In this document: positions 38,918 through 49,125 of the stretch, in pieces
Layout of the letters: each line of letters starts with the position of its first letter
Position numbering within the stretch: position 1 is the stretch's first letter
Source: Brucella grignonensis
Lineage (GTDB): Bacteria; Pseudomonadota; Alphaproteobacteria; Rhizobiales; Rhizobiaceae
Assembly (NCBI RefSeq): GCF_002252505.1
Contig: NZ_NNRL01000153.1
Span: 1-64,000, forward strand
Direction: 5' to 3'
Length of the DNA: 64,000 nt
The notes under the pieces: model-generated
Databases searched by the model: none
The model's input: the letters and a program-made list of their open reading frames with translations, nothing else
Told to the model about the DNA's origin: nothing
Translations under genes and position numbers: made by a program

Positions 38918-39778
38918 ATGGAGAATAACATCGATATTCAGCAGGAATTGCAGGACGTAGAGAGCAACGATGCGCCTGTGCCGATCATTTCGGTGCGGGA
39001 TGTTACCGTTGGTTTCGGCGGACGCGCTCCTGTGCTCGATAATCTGTCGCTTGATATCTACAAGGGCGAAGTTCTTGGCTTTATCGGCCCGTCAGGTGCA
39101 GGTAAGTCTGTGCTGATGCGAACCATCCTGGGGCTGAATAAGAAGCAGTCAGGCGAGATCGAGATACTGGGGCGCAATATCGATAAGCTGACTGAAATCG
39201 AGAAGATGGCAATCGATATGCGCATGGGCGTGCTGTTTCAGCATGGTGCGTTGTTTTCTGCCCTCAATGTGCTTGAGAACATTCAGGTTCCAATGCGCGA
39301 ATATCTCGACTTGTCTCCAAAGCTCATGGATGAACTGGCACGTCTGAAAATTGATCTGGTGGGATTGAAGCCGGATACGGCTGAAAAATTCCCGTCTGAA
39401 CTTTCTGGCGGCATGATCAAGCGCGCCGCATTGGCACGTGCGCTGGCACTCGATCCGGATATCGTTTTTCTCGATGAGCCGACATCGGGTCTTGATCCAA
39501 TCGGTGCTGCGGACTTCGATGAATTGATCGCCAATCTGCGCGATACGATGGGGCTCACTGTTTACATGGTGACGCACGACCTCGACAGTCTCTTTGCGAT
39601 CTGTGATCGCATCGCTGTCCTGGGGAACAAAAAAGTTTTGGTTAGTGGTTCCATTGAAGACATGCTGACTGTAGACGACCCATGGGTAAAATCCTATTTT
39701 CGAGGAAAGCGCGCACGTCAGATCGACACATCAGCGCCGAGCAGACGGCGGCCCGGCAGCCGCTTGCAGACTGGATAA
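38918..39778 (+). CDS. mlaF: Mla-type ABC transporter ATP-binding protein
   Basis: This 286-residue ATPase has Walker A GPSGAGKSVLM, signature LSGGMIKRAALARAL and Walker B DIVFLDEPTSGLD, followed by the D-loop and H-switch THDLDSLF. The MIKR form of the signature is typical of MlaF/Ttg2A proteins. The gene lies 111 bases after mlaE and three before the MCE gene. Confidence 0.95.
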   Translation: MENNIDIQQELQDVESNDAPVPIISVRDVTVGFGGRAPVLDNLSLDIYKGEVLGFIGPSGAGKSVLMRTILGLNKKQSGEIEILGRNIDKLTEIEKMAIDMRMGVLFQHGALFSALNVLENIQVPMREYLDLSPKLMDELARLKIDLVGLKPDTAEKFPSELSGGMIKRAALARALALDPDIVFLDEPTSGLDPIGAADFDELIANLRDTMGLTVYMVTHDLDSLFAICDRIAVLGNKKVLVSGSIEDMLTVDDPWVKSYFRGKRARQIDTSAPSRRRPGSRLQTG

Positions 39779-39781
39779 GAT

Positions 39782-40777
39782 ATGGAAACGAAGGCCAATT
39801 ACGTACTGGTAGGAGTTTTCACGCTACTCGTCAGCCTGCTGGCTTTCGGTTTCGTGTACTGGATCGCCCGTTTCGGTGAAGCGCGGGATTCGGTTGAGCT
39901 CGACGTGCGCATACCCGGATCAGTTACAGGTTTGGGTATTGGTAGTCAGGTCTTGTTTAATGGTATCAAGGTCGGCGATGTCCGCTATCTGCATCTCGAC
40001 GAAACCAATCCAGGAATGGTGATCGTTAAAACGCGTGTAAACGCAACCACGCCGATTACACGCTCAACCGAGGCTACGCTGGGCTTTCAGGGCTTGACAG
40101 GTCAGGCCTATGTTGAGCTGAAAGGCGGACGTCTCGATGAGCCGAACCTCCTCACAGAAGCAGCAAAAGAAGATACAGTCGCCCGAATAGATGCCGACCC
40201 TTCTGCTGTGAACAACCTGCTGGCTACTGCACAGGACATCTTCGCCCGGGCAAACTCCGTGCTTGGTGAGCTGGAAGGCTTTGCCAAGGAGGCGCGTGGC
40301 CCTCTGACCGACACGATCAAAAATACCAAGACCTTTACAGATGCACTTGCCAAAAATGCTGATGTGATTGACGAACTTGGTTCGAACGCCGCAAACATCA
40401 ACAAGATCGTTTCTGATGCACAACAAATGATGGCGCGCCTGAATGCTGCCTCCTCACGCGTTGAAAGCGTTATCGCAAAAGCGGATCAGTTGCTTTCCAG
40501 CGATGATAAAGACGGTGTGGTCGCGCAAGCCAAGGCAACACTTGAATCCATCCGTCAGCTGTCGAGCAATCTGGATAAGCGTATTACGCCAATCGCCAGC
40601 AACCTTGAGCGTTTTTCGGGACAGGGCTTGAGCGATGTTCAGGCGCTGATTGGTGATAGCCGCCGCGCTGTGCAGCGTGTAGAACAGGCTGTAACTGACC
40701 TCGAACGCAATCCTCAGCGTTTGCTGTTTGGTGGCTCTGGTAGTGTTCCGCAGTATAACGGAAGGACGCGTCATTAA
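39782..40777 (+). CDS. mlaD: MCE-domain substrate-binding protein (MlaD-like)
   Basis: This 331-residue protein has one N-terminal membrane helix (NYVLVGVFTLLVSLLAFGFVYWIA) and an MCE domain (about 38-115; VLFNGIKVGDV). A long helical C-terminal region (about 150-320) replaces the short tail of E. coli MlaD. MCE proteins form hexameric lipid tunnels in the periplasm. The stop TAA shares its last base with the next ATG. Confidence 0.93.
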   Translation: METKANYVLVGVFTLLVSLLAFGFVYWIARFGEARDSVELDVRIPGSVTGLGIGSQVLFNGIKVGDVRYLHLDETNPGMVIVKTRVNATTPITRSTEATLGFQGLTGQAYVELKGGRLDEPNLLTEAAKEDTVARIDADPSAVNNLLATAQDIFARANSVLGELEGFAKEARGPLTDTIKNTKTFTDALAKNADVIDELGSNAANINKIVSDAQQMMARLNAASSRVESVIAKADQLLSSDDKDGVVAQAKATLESIRQLSSNLDKRITPIASNLERFSGQGLSDVQALIGDSRRAVQRVEQAVTDLERNPQRLLFGGSGSVPQYNGRTRH

Positions 40778-41406
40778 TGTCCATTACAGGTTCTGTCGTG
40801 ACAAAATCCCCTCGCAATTTGATCCGAAATGTTACTGCGCCCCTTCTGCTTGCAACTTTGTTGGCAGGATGCGGAACGACCACGCCGCTCGATACGTTTA
40901 GCTTGTCAGCCCCACAACAGACGAAATCTGCATCCGCAAGCCGCAAAAACCTTCAGCTTCTGGTTCCTGCGCCGAGCGCGTTGAAAGCACTGGATAGCGA
41001 GAATATTGTCGTCAACACAGCACCCGGTGCGATTGAGTATCTCAAGGGCGCTCAATGGGGCGACAGACTGCCGAACCTTGTTCAGTCGCGCCTTGTGCAG
41101 GCCTATGAAAATACGGGCGTCTTTGGTGGCGTAGGGCGACCTGGCGATGGCCTCGCTATCAATTACCAGATACTGACTGACCTTCGTGTATTCAGCATTC
41201 AGGCCTATGGTGCACAAAAGGCAGCTGTCGTTGAAATCGCGGTCAAGCTTATGAACGACAAGAACGGTGAAGTACGTGCAACGCACGTCTTCCGTTCGGC
41301 TGTTCCCGTTTCAGGAACGACCAATAGCGGTTACGTAAAAGCTCTTGATGCCGCATTCGAACGCACAGCAAGCGACATTGTCAGCTGGACTATATCTTCG
41401 CTTTAA
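40777..41406 (+). CDS. ABC-type transport auxiliary lipoprotein (PqiC-like)
   Basis: This 209-residue lipoprotein has lipobox LLAGC with Cys32. It has the ABC-type auxiliary domain that occurs with MCE systems (TTPLDTFSLSAP, then YLKGAQWGDRLPNLVQSRL). In Pqi systems such lipoproteins sit in the outer membrane and link to the MCE tunnel. No MlaC or MlaA gene is next to it, so the system resembles the Mce/Pqi layout more than E. coli mlaFEDCB. The start overlaps mlaD by one base. Confidence 0.88.
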   Translation: MSITGSVVTKSPRNLIRNVTAPLLLATLLAGCGTTTPLDTFSLSAPQQTKSASASRKNLQLLVPAPSALKALDSENIVVNTAPGAIEYLKGAQWGDRLPNLVQSRLVQAYENTGVFGGVGRPGDGLAINYQILTDLRVFSIQAYGAQKAAVVEIAVKLMNDKNGEVRATHVFRSAVPVSGTTNSGYVKALDAAFERTASDIVSWTISSL

Positions 41407-41430
41407 GTGTTGAAATTCGAGATCATTGAA

Positions 41431-41465
41431 GGCAGTTCGGTTCACTCCGGGCTGCCTTTTTATTG
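41431..41465 (+). terminator. Intrinsic terminator of the Mla operon
   Basis: GGCAG (41431-41435) pairs with CTGCC (41452-41456), with an inner CGG/CCG pairing, followed by TTTTTATT. Confidence 0.75.
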
Positions 41466-41514
41466 ATCGCGTTTCGATTTTGCACTTCTGCCAAGTGTCT
41501 ATTGTTCCGATCTT

Positions 41515-41617
41515 AGAGCGCATCCCGAAAAGTGTGAAACGGTTTTCGAACAAAGATGCGCGTTAAAACAAATATTTAGAGCGCCTATCTGATCCAATCA
41601 GATCGAAACGCGCTCTA
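41515..41617 (+). repeat. RIME-like repeat, copy 5
   Basis: The element begins AGAGCGCATCCCGAAAAGTG, with the internal AGAGCGCCTATCTGATCC, and ends GATCGAAACGCGCTCTA. It is close to copies 1 and 6, and lies between the Mla operon and the GPR-like gene. Confidence 0.87.
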
Positions 41618-41734
41618 ATGTCAGGCCGAGCCCACATCCACGGGGTTAGAGAAGACTCAATATCTTTCGGCTCGCAGCTAACTCAACGAACATAGAATCT
41701 CATCAAAAATGTGCACCGCTTGAAACAGCGACGA

Positions 41735-41767
41735 TAAAAAACGCGGCCTGAAAGCCGCGTTTTTTAT
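41735..41767. terminator. Bidirectional terminator downstream of the GPR-like gene
   Basis: AAAAAACGCGGC and GCCGCGTTTTTT pair around CTGAAA. The A/T flanks allow use on both strands; the minus-strand GPR-like gene ends 18 bases away. Confidence 0.92.
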
Positions 41768-41784
41768 TGTTCATTTCACTGCGT

Positions 41785-44700
41785 TTAGCGCAGGCGTCCA
41801 CTTGCGTGAGCAAGCATGGTGTAGACTTTGCCGGTGTCCGACGTCAGGTAAGTCTGTGTCACCATGTTGTCACGATCATTACGGGCAACGTCTTCGAGCA
41901 GACGCTGGAAGTCATCCATGTAACGGTCTACCGCACGGCGGAATTCACCATCTGTCTGATACTTGCGCTTGATATCATCAAAGGTCTGCTGACCCTTCAG
42001 CGTGTAGAGGCGGCGTGTGAAGACATTGCGTTCACCACGGCGGTAGCGGTCCCAAAGTTCAACTGATGCTTCATGATCGATTGCGCGAGCGATATCGACC
42101 GAGAGCGAGTTGAGCGATTCAACCACATGGCTTGGCGAACGTGGAGCCTGGGTCGGCTGTGCCTGCGAAGGTGCAGCAACTTCATCTTCGCGTGATGCGC
42201 GAGCCAGAAGATCGGAAACCCAACCGCGTGGCTTTTCAGCTGACTGAGCAGGTTGTGCAGCCTTCGGAGCTTCTGCCGGACGGGCGCGAACAGCAACCTC
42301 TGCCGGTGCAGAAATCTGAGGGCGCTGGACCGCAGCAGGTGCCTGAACTGGGGTAGGTGCTGCCCGCTGAGTCTGGACCGGACGCGAAACTGGACGATCT
42401 GCGCGGCTTTCACCGACGTCGACCAGACGACCCGACTTGTTGACGATTTCAGCAAGCTCCTTAAGAGCATTGATCTGTTCGCCAACAGCCTTGCGCATTG
42501 CGCTCGTGGTTTCCTTGGCTTCAGCAGGCATATCGAGAACGCCGCGCTTGAGTTCGCCACGTGTAGTGTCGAGCTCGCTACGGATTTCCGTTGCAGTGCG
42601 ACGAATGTCGTCGGTTGCAGCCGAGAATCTCTGCGATGCCTGTTCAACGATCTCGGCAACGCTCTCACGCATTTTCTCAGCCGAAGAACGTGTCTGGCCT
42701 TCAGCGCGCTGGAATGCCGACGCAACAACGGTTTCAAACGACTGCATCAGTTTTTCGATGCCTTCAGACTTTTCAACCAGACCGGAAGCCAGCTTGTCGA
42801 GCGCCAGATGACGATCTTCAAGTGTTCCCGCGAGGCCGTTCTGTGCCGAGCTGATCATGTCCGAAGCGGTCGAGAGAACTTTGCCGTGCTCTTCAAAGCG
42901 CTCGGCAATATCTGCGATCTGCGACAGCGTGCCGTCTGACAGTGCGCGCAGCGTACCAATATTGGTGTCGATGAGACCAGTCGAAGCCTGGAACATCTGT
43001 GCCGCACGGTTGGCGTTTTCGACGAAGCTGCTTGTTGTTTCAACAAGACGACCATCGATATTCGTCAGATTGCGCGCGGCAGCATCGATCAGCTTGCCAA
43101 GTTCGCCGTTTGAAGCGGCGAGACGGTCGATCAATTCGCTGACATTTTCCGAAAGGCCGGTCTTTGCTTGCTGAACCGCTGCAATGGTTTCTGCCGTGCG
43201 GTTGGCCAGTGCGTTGACGAGTGCTGCATTTTCAGCGCGCAGGCGATCAGTGGCTGCGTGGGTGGCTTCTTCCAGCTGTTCTGCAAGTCCGCGACCGCTA
43301 TCTGCCAGACGCTGCACGAGAGGTTCGGCAGTATCATTGAGAATCTGCGTGATTTCCTGCGAGCGGGCCGCGAGAACTGCATTGAGTTCACGCGTGCGTT
43401 CTTCAAGCGTTACAGCAGTCGTGTCTGTCACCTGAGCGATGCGTGCTTCAACAGAACCAAGTTCCATCGTGATGCGTGAACCGATGTCACCAAGGCGCGT
43501 TGCGATGGCATCTGCCCGTTCAGCAAGGCGTGCTTCCGTGCCGGACAGGTTCTCTGTAACGCTCGACGAGAAGGCTTCGCTGTGACCAGCCAGCGTCTCG
43601 CTGGTTTTCGTCGCAGTATCAGCGATACGGGCTTCAATTGCCGACAGTTCGCCGGTGAGGCGGTTTTCGATAACTTCAAGGCCACCAGCAATCGCGCTTG
43701 CACGTTCAGCAAGACGCGCCTCAGTACCAGCGAGATTATCAACAACGCTGGCAGAGAATGCTTCGCTATGACCAGCCAGCGTTTCGCTGGTTTTCGTCGC
43801 AGTATCAGCAATACGGGCTTCGATTGCCGACAGTTCACCGGTGAGGCGGCTTTCGATGGCTTCAAGTCCACCAGCAATCGCGCTTGCACGCTCGTTCAGG
43901 CGGGCTTCAGTGCCAGCCAGATTGTCGGCAACGCTTGCCGCAAATGCTTCGCTCTGACCTGCGAGTGTTTCGCTTGTCTTGCTTGCAGTGTCAGCAATGC
44001 TGCGCTCAATCTGGCCCAGACGCGATGCGATTGCATTTGCGCGTTCACCGAGGCGCTCTTCAGTAGCGGCGAGGTTGGTGGTGAGATCAGCACTGAAGCT
44101 CTGGCCGAAACCGTCGAGCGATTCACCAGCTTTTGCAGCTTCTGCGGACAGAACGCTTGCTGCTTCGGTAATTTTTTCACGCAGCGAGCCAGCAACGACA
44201 CCTGCACTCTGTTCAAGCGCGCGGCGAACGTTATCGACGCCGATAGCGAGCGCCTTTTCCATAGTCTGTGTGCGTTCTTCGATAATGCCAGTCTGGCCTT
44301 CGAATGCGCGGGTAATGACATCGCTGCTGTTTTCAATCGCATTGTGCAGGTTTGCAGCACGCTGCGAAAGAATATCGCCGTGATCCTGAAGGGTCTGGCT
44401 GAGCGAAGCGGTGCTGTCGGTCAGCGTCTCACGGATCGCAGCTGTACGACCTTCAATGGTCTGCTCATGTCCATCAAGAATGTGGGCAAGGGCACTGTTA
44501 TGATCGTTCAGAACTGAACGGAGGCCACTTGTACGCTCCTCAACACGCTGAACATGATCCGTGAATGTCGCTTCGAATGCATTGCGGCTTGCGCCGATCG
44601 TTTCGCTGATCGCCTGTGAACGTTCGTCAAAGACGCGCGCCAGTTCCTGCTGATTATCAGCGATAAGCGCCGTCAACGAGCTCACACGCTCATCGAATGT

Positions 44701-46854
44701 GCGTGCCAGAACTTCACGATTTTCATTGAAATTATCGCGCAGTGCGGTTGTACGTTCATCCATCAGTTGAGCAAGCACCGCCTGATTTCCGGCGATGACG
44801 CTATGCAAGGCAGCAGCGCGTTCGTCCAGCGAGCGGGCATGATCAGCAAAAGTCGCATCAAGGCGCGAGGCATTGTTAGCCATTTCTTCCTGCAGAACAC
44901 TGGTTCTGTCTGCAAGGATGGCTGCATGCTGCTCTGCAGCTGAATTAAGAGCCGAAGCGCTGTTGTTGATGGCGCTCTCGATATCGCTCGTGCGTGCAGC
45001 AAGCGTATCGGCATGACCGCGAATGACCGCAGAAACGCGTTCGGTTTCACCTTCAAGCGACGATGCCAGGATATCGCGGCTTTCAGCAAGCTTGCCTGCG
45101 AAGGACGACGCCTTCTCGTTGAGAATGCCACCCACGGTTTCGCTGATCGAAGTCAGATCATCGCTGATCTTCGTCTTCGTGTCATCAATCATGGTGCTGA
45201 ATGCAGTACGGCCACCGGAGAAGGTTTCTGCAATCTCACGGGTGCGAGCAATGAGATTTTCATTGATCTGGCGCGAACGGGTTTCGAGAGCTGCATTGAG
45301 TTTTTCTGTGCTGCTGTCGAGTGCATGGGCGCGTGTTTCGAACTCGGTGAGGAGCGAACGACCACGTTCGTTGAGCGTTGTGTCGAGCTGTGTCAGACGC
45401 GCATCGAATTCGCTGACCATCGACTGAGTGGCTCCGCCCAGCAAGGTGGCGATGCCAGCGGTGCGCTCATCAAGCGCGGAGCTCACGCGTTCCGAAATGT
45501 CACGTGATTGCTGATCGAGCGTGGCAATGCGGGTATCGAGTTCATTTGCAAATGCTTCACCAGAAGTGGTGATGCGCGTTGCAATATCGCCGGTACGCTT
45601 TTCAATCGCCTCAGCAATTGCGCCACCGCTTTCATTGATGCTGCCGATGAGACGTTCACCAGAATCACCAAGAAGCGAGCTAAGTTGTTCAGATGCAGAG
45701 ACAACATTGTCGCGTATGATATTGGCAGCGCTAGACAATTCTTCCTTCAGTTGCTCATGAGCGCCGGTGATTGAAGAGCGGACACGCTCAGCATGGCTGA
45801 CCACGGCTTCGCGCTCATTGCCAAGATCGCTGACGAGCGAACGGATACGAACTTCGTTGTCGCTATAAGCGCGTTCAAGCTGATTGACCTCGGACTGAAC
45901 GAGAGTCTCAAGTTCAACAGCGCGTGCGAGTGTGCGTTCAATGCCTTCGTTCATCGCGGCAACTTCGCGACGGACAGCCTGGCTCAGTGTGGATACACGA
46001 TCACCAGCGGCGGCTTCAGGCTGCAAGAGCTTGAGAGCAGCTTCCGACATGCTGCGCGCTGCGACATGCATTTCCTGCGCACGGCGGACGAGATGTGCAA
46101 AGCCCCAGAACATGACCACAGGCAATACTGTGCCAGCAATTACGCCAATACCGGCGGGGGATGTGAAGAAATCTTTGGTCGCCTGCAGGTTCGAGAAGAC
46201 GTCAGGGCTGATAGCCTTGCTGATCGCAACGCCACCGGCAGCCCAGAGCACGCTCATAGCTGTCGTTGTCCAATAGAGCTTGGAAGAACGTTCGGTTACA
46301 CGGCGAGGCGCAGCAGCAACGGCTCTGCCATTGCGAGAATCGTCATTGGCAGGCGTGAGGGCGGTAGCGGGCGTGGCAGCAACAACGGCCGATACTGGCG
46401 CTGATACTGGCGCCGATACTGGCGATGAGGTTGCAGGCTTAGGCGCGGCTTCCTGAACTGCTGGCTTGGCTTTGTTGGCAGGCTTTGGCGCAACATTGGC
46501 AGCTTCAAGTGAGGCGGATGGGAGCACAGCACTGACGACTGGAGGCACAGGCGGTGCGGCAGGGCTTGCAATGACGGAAACGGTGGCAATCGTTTCGGCC
46601 TTTGCCTTTCCTTCTGTCGTAATGTCTACGGGAGAGATCTTCTCAGCGCCGACTACTTTCGTGTTCTGCTCCGCAACCAACTCTTCGGCCGCGCGCGAAA
46701 TCTGCTCTTCCAGGTCATCGATTGAAAATTTTTCATCAATCGCACTCAGGTCCATATCAATATCGAAATCGTCGCCGAAATCGATATCAAGTGCCTGTTC
46801 AAGTGCCTGTTCGACCTCTTGGTCGAGCTTTTGCGCCTTGGATTTAGAAGCCAT
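41785..46854 (-). CDS. Giant coiled-coil membrane protein, probable growth-pole ring protein (GPR/RgsE-like)
   Basis: This 1689-residue protein has an acidic N-terminus (21-60), an Ala/Pro-rich linker (90-190) and two membrane helices (about 194-214 and 235-256). A helical region of over 1100 residues follows, then a Pro/Ala linker and a C-terminal helical domain from about 1590. The middle has 22/29-residue repeats starting DER/EER (677-829) and three 62-residue repeats (953-1138). This architecture (two TMs, apolipoprotein-like repeats, very long) matches my memory of GPR of Agrobacterium and RgsE of Sinorhizobium, which organise the polar growth zone in Rhizobiales. The identity is inference from architecture. 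Confidence 0.8.
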   Translation of the reverse strand: MASKSKAQKLDQEVEQALEQALDIDFGDDFDIDMDLSAIDEKFSIDDLEEQISRAAEELVAEQNTKVVGAEKISPVDITTEGKAKAETIATVSVIASPAAPPVPPVVSAVLPSASLEAANVAPKPANKAKPAVQEAAPKPATSSPVSAPVSAPVSAVVAATPATALTPANDDSRNGRAVAAAPRRVTERSSKLYWTTTAMSVLWAAGGVAISKAISPDVFSNLQATKDFFTSPAGIGVIAGTVLPVVMFWGFAHLVRRAQEMHVAARSMSEAALKLLQPEAAAGDRVSTLSQAVRREVAAMNEGIERTLARAVELETLVQSEVNQLERAYSDNEVRIRSLVSDLGNEREAVVSHAERVRSSITGAHEQLKEELSSAANIIRDNVVSASEQLSSLLGDSGERLIGSINESGGAIAEAIEKRTGDIATRITTSGEAFANELDTRIATLDQQSRDISERVSSALDERTAGIATLLGGATQSMVSEFDARLTQLDTTLNERGRSLLTEFETRAHALDSSTEKLNAALETRSRQINENLIARTREIAETFSGGRTAFSTMIDDTKTKISDDLTSISETVGGILNEKASSFAGKLAESRDILASSLEGETERVSAVIRGHADTLAARTSDIESAINNSASALNSAAEQHAAILADRTSVLQEEMANNASRLDATFADHARSLDERAAALHSVIAGNQAVLAQLMDERTTALRDNFNENREVLARTFDERVSSLTALIADNQQELARVFDERSQAISETIGASRNAFEATFTDHVQRVEERTSGLRSVLNDHNSALAHILDGHEQTIEGRTAAIRETLTDSTASLSQTLQDHGDILSQRAANLHNAIENSSDVITRAFEGQTGIIEERTQTMEKALAIGVDNVRRALEQSAGVVAGSLREKITEAASVLSAEAAKAGESLDGFGQSFSADLTTNLAATEERLGERANAIASRLGQIERSIADTASKTSETLAGQSEAFAASVADNLAGTEARLNERASAIAGGLEAIESRLTGELSAIEARIADTATKTSETLAGHSEAFSASVVDNLAGTEARLAERASAIAGGLEVIENRLTGELSAIEARIADTATKTSETLAGHSEAFSSSVTENLSGTEARLAERADAIATRLGDIGSRITMELGSVEARIAQVTDTTAVTLEERTRELNAVLAARSQEITQILNDTAEPLVQRLADSGRGLAEQLEEATHAATDRLRAENAALVNALANRTAETIAAVQQAKTGLSENVSELIDRLAASNGELGKLIDAAARNLTNIDGRLVETTSSFVENANRAAQMFQASTGLIDTNIGTLRALSDGTLSQIADIAERFEEHGKVLSTASDMISSAQNGLAGTLEDRHLALDKLASGLVEKSEGIEKLMQSFETVVASAFQRAEGQTRSSAEKMRESVAEIVEQASQRFSAATDDIRRTATEIRSELDTTRGELKRGVLDMPAEAKETTSAMRKAVGEQINALKELAEIVNKSGRLVDVGESRADRPVSRPVQTQRAAPTPVQAPAAVQRPQISAPAEVAVRARPAEAPKAAQPAQSAEKPRGWVSDLLARASREDEVAAPSQAQPTQAPRSPSHVVESLNSLSVDIARAIDHEASVELWDRYRRGERNVFTRRLYTLKGQQTFDDIKRKYQTDGEFRRAVDRYMDDFQRLLEDVARNDRDNMVTQTYLTSDTGKVYTMLAHASGRLR
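43441..43998 (-). repeat. Three tandem 186-bp repeats within the GPR-like gene
   Basis: Three in-frame copies of a 62-codon unit start IADTASKTSETLAG or IADTATKTSETLAG. By eye, copies are near 85 percent identical at the DNA level, with the stretch CCAGCGT.TCGCTGGTTTTCG repeated almost exactly at about 43597 and 43783. This suggests recent duplication and possible length variation between strains. Confidence 0.85.
44368..44826 (-). repeat. Apolipoprotein-like 22- and 29-residue repeats in the GPR-like gene
   Basis: Residues 677-829 divide exactly into three 22-residue units (each starting DER) and three 29-residue units (starting DER, EER, EGR). Twenty-two is two hendecads, the apolipoprotein A/E period, and 29 adds one heptad. 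Each unit fits an amphipathic or coiled-coil helix. Confidence 0.75.
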
Positions 46855-47754
<900 letters not shown>

Positions 47755-47790
47755 TATTTCAGGCAGAGTGGCGACATATAAGGAGCGTCG

Positions 47791-48390
47791 ATGGTAGCCG
47801 AACGTCATTCTGACATCGCAATCATCGGCGCCGGGCCTGTCGCCCTTTTCTCTGTCTTCCAACTCGGATTGTTCGGTTTCAAATGTCGGTTGTTTGATTC
47901 CATGAGCCGGGCAGGCGGACAGTGTACCGCGCTTTATGCTGACAAGCCCATCTTTGATATTCCGGCTTTTCCCGAGATTATGGGTGACGAGCTGATCGAT
48001 CGTCTGCTTAAGCAGATTGAGCCCTATCGTCCTGACTTTGAATTTAATCAGCTGATCTCAGGCATCACCGTTGATGAGCAGGGCGTTCGGATTAATACCG
48101 CCGCCGGCATCACCTTCAATGTCAAAGCTCTGGTAATTGCTTCAGGGCTCGGCGCCTTGACATCTGCTGGTCAAATCGTACGACCCGATCCACTCGCTAC
48201 TGCTGATATCAAGCGGTTCGGAAACGCAATCGTGGTCAGCCCCGAGACGTTTCGCACATCGCAGCCGAAAATATACGCTATTGGTGACGTTTGCCATTAT
48301 CCGGGAAAGCTGAAACTCATAGTTTCCGGTTTCCATGAGGCTGCCCTGATGACACAGGCCATCAGGCGCGAACTGCAGCAAGTCAGATAA
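47791..48390 (+). CDS. FAD-binding protein related to TrxR-like ferredoxin-NADP reductase, lacking the NAD(P)H domain
   Basis: This 199-residue protein starts SDIAIIGAGPVALF (FAD site, 8-20), then GGQCTALYADKPIFDIPAFPE (42-62), as in YumC-type ferredoxin-NADP reductases. After ALVIASGLGA (113-122) it passes straight to the second FAD half, with IYAIGDVCHYPGKLKLIVSGF (161-181). Full-length family members have about 330-350 residues, with a central NAD(P)H domain of about 120-130 residues containing a second GxGxxG; that domain is absent. The frame is open and both FAD parts are intact. There is no CxxC redox motif. It lies 36 bases after the ferredoxin gene. Confidence 0.85.
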   Translation: MVAERHSDIAIIGAGPVALFSVFQLGLFGFKCRLFDSMSRAGGQCTALYADKPIFDIPAFPEIMGDELIDRLLKQIEPYRPDFEFNQLISGITVDEQGVRINTAAGITFNVKALVIASGLGALTSAGQIVRPDPLATADIKRFGNAIVVSPETFRTSQPKIYAIGDVCHYPGKLKLIVSGFHEAALMTQAIRRELQQVR

Positions 48391-48400
48391 GCTTCAGATT

Positions 48401-49015
48401 CTACTGCACCATTTTTTCGAGTTTATAGGTCAGCAAGCGTTCAAAGCGACGTTCAAAATTGATGGTTTCGACCCGGTCAAACCGTTCCTGCGCCTTATCA
48501 TGCGCAGCCATCTGGCGTTCCGTTACCTTGTCGATATCAGCACGCAGCGTCACACAATCGGTACGGCTACGTAGAGAACGTATCTCTCTCTCCATCTCGC
48601 TGGCATGACTGCGTGCAATCACGATATGGCTTTCTTCGTGGCGGCGGATATCCTGATACAAAGTATCCCATATCAGCGCGAGTTCGGCAGTGGTTTTGCG
48701 GCGTTGCTTCCAGCGCGGCAACATGACCTTTGCATGGACATTCACATAAACGTCCTGGACCTTGCAGGCGCGATCACCGGCAGCACGGCCATAACGCACC
48801 TTGGCGTCGAAGCGGATTTCAGCTGCACCCGGATGATGCTGGCCGGTCTTCTTGAGAAATGGACCACTGCGTGACAATGCCTTGTCGAGATCTTCAGCGG
48901 TCTTTCCGTTGACATTATAATAGCTGAACGTCCGGAAAATGGAGGCTGCTTCAGCGTTAGGTGCAACAACTGCAAATGCCAACCCCAGAGCCAGAACCCG
49001 TTTTCTCATAGACAT
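48401..49015 (-). CDS. DUF922 family putative exported zinc protease
   Basis: This protein of about 204 residues has a signal peptide (MRKRVLALGLAFAVVAPNAEA) and a DUF922 domain with a possible zinc motif HEESH in IRRHEESHIVIARSHASE. The beginning of the domain reads FSYYNVNGKTAEDLDKAL. DUF922 proteins are predicted secreted Zn-dependent proteases. The start at 49015 (MSMRKR) has AGAGG upstream; an ATG at 49033 is possible. It converges with the flavoprotein gene. Confidence 0.85.
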   Translation of the reverse strand: MSMRKRVLALGLAFAVVAPNAEAASIFRTFSYYNVNGKTAEDLDKALSRSGPFLKKTGQHHPGAAEIRFDAKVRYGRAAGDRACKVQDVYVNVHAKVMLPRWKQRRKTTAELALIWDTLYQDIRRHEESHIVIARSHASEMEREIRSLRSRTDCVTLRADIDKVTERQMAAHDKAQERFDRVETINFERRFERLLTYKLEKMVQ

Positions 49016-49125
49016 GTTCCGGCACCTCTTCATAAAACCAGAAAGAAACTCGTAAATTCACTGATGAGCAACATGGCATGCAATCGTCAAGAGAACTATA
49101 ACGACCCTTATAAAACGACATGGTG

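Larger units (their letters stand above)
41407..41784. other. Convergent intergenic region with two terminators and a RIME-like repeat
   Basis: No gene is seen. The region holds the terminator of the Mla operon (41431-41465), repeat copy 5 (41515-41617), about 115 bases without visible features, and a terminator (41735-41767) ending the long minus-strand gene. Confidence 0.6.

Noticed and set aside
43582..44517. Long plus-strand frames within the GPR-like gene
   Set aside because: They reflect the repetitive, high-GC third-position pattern of the gene on the other strand.
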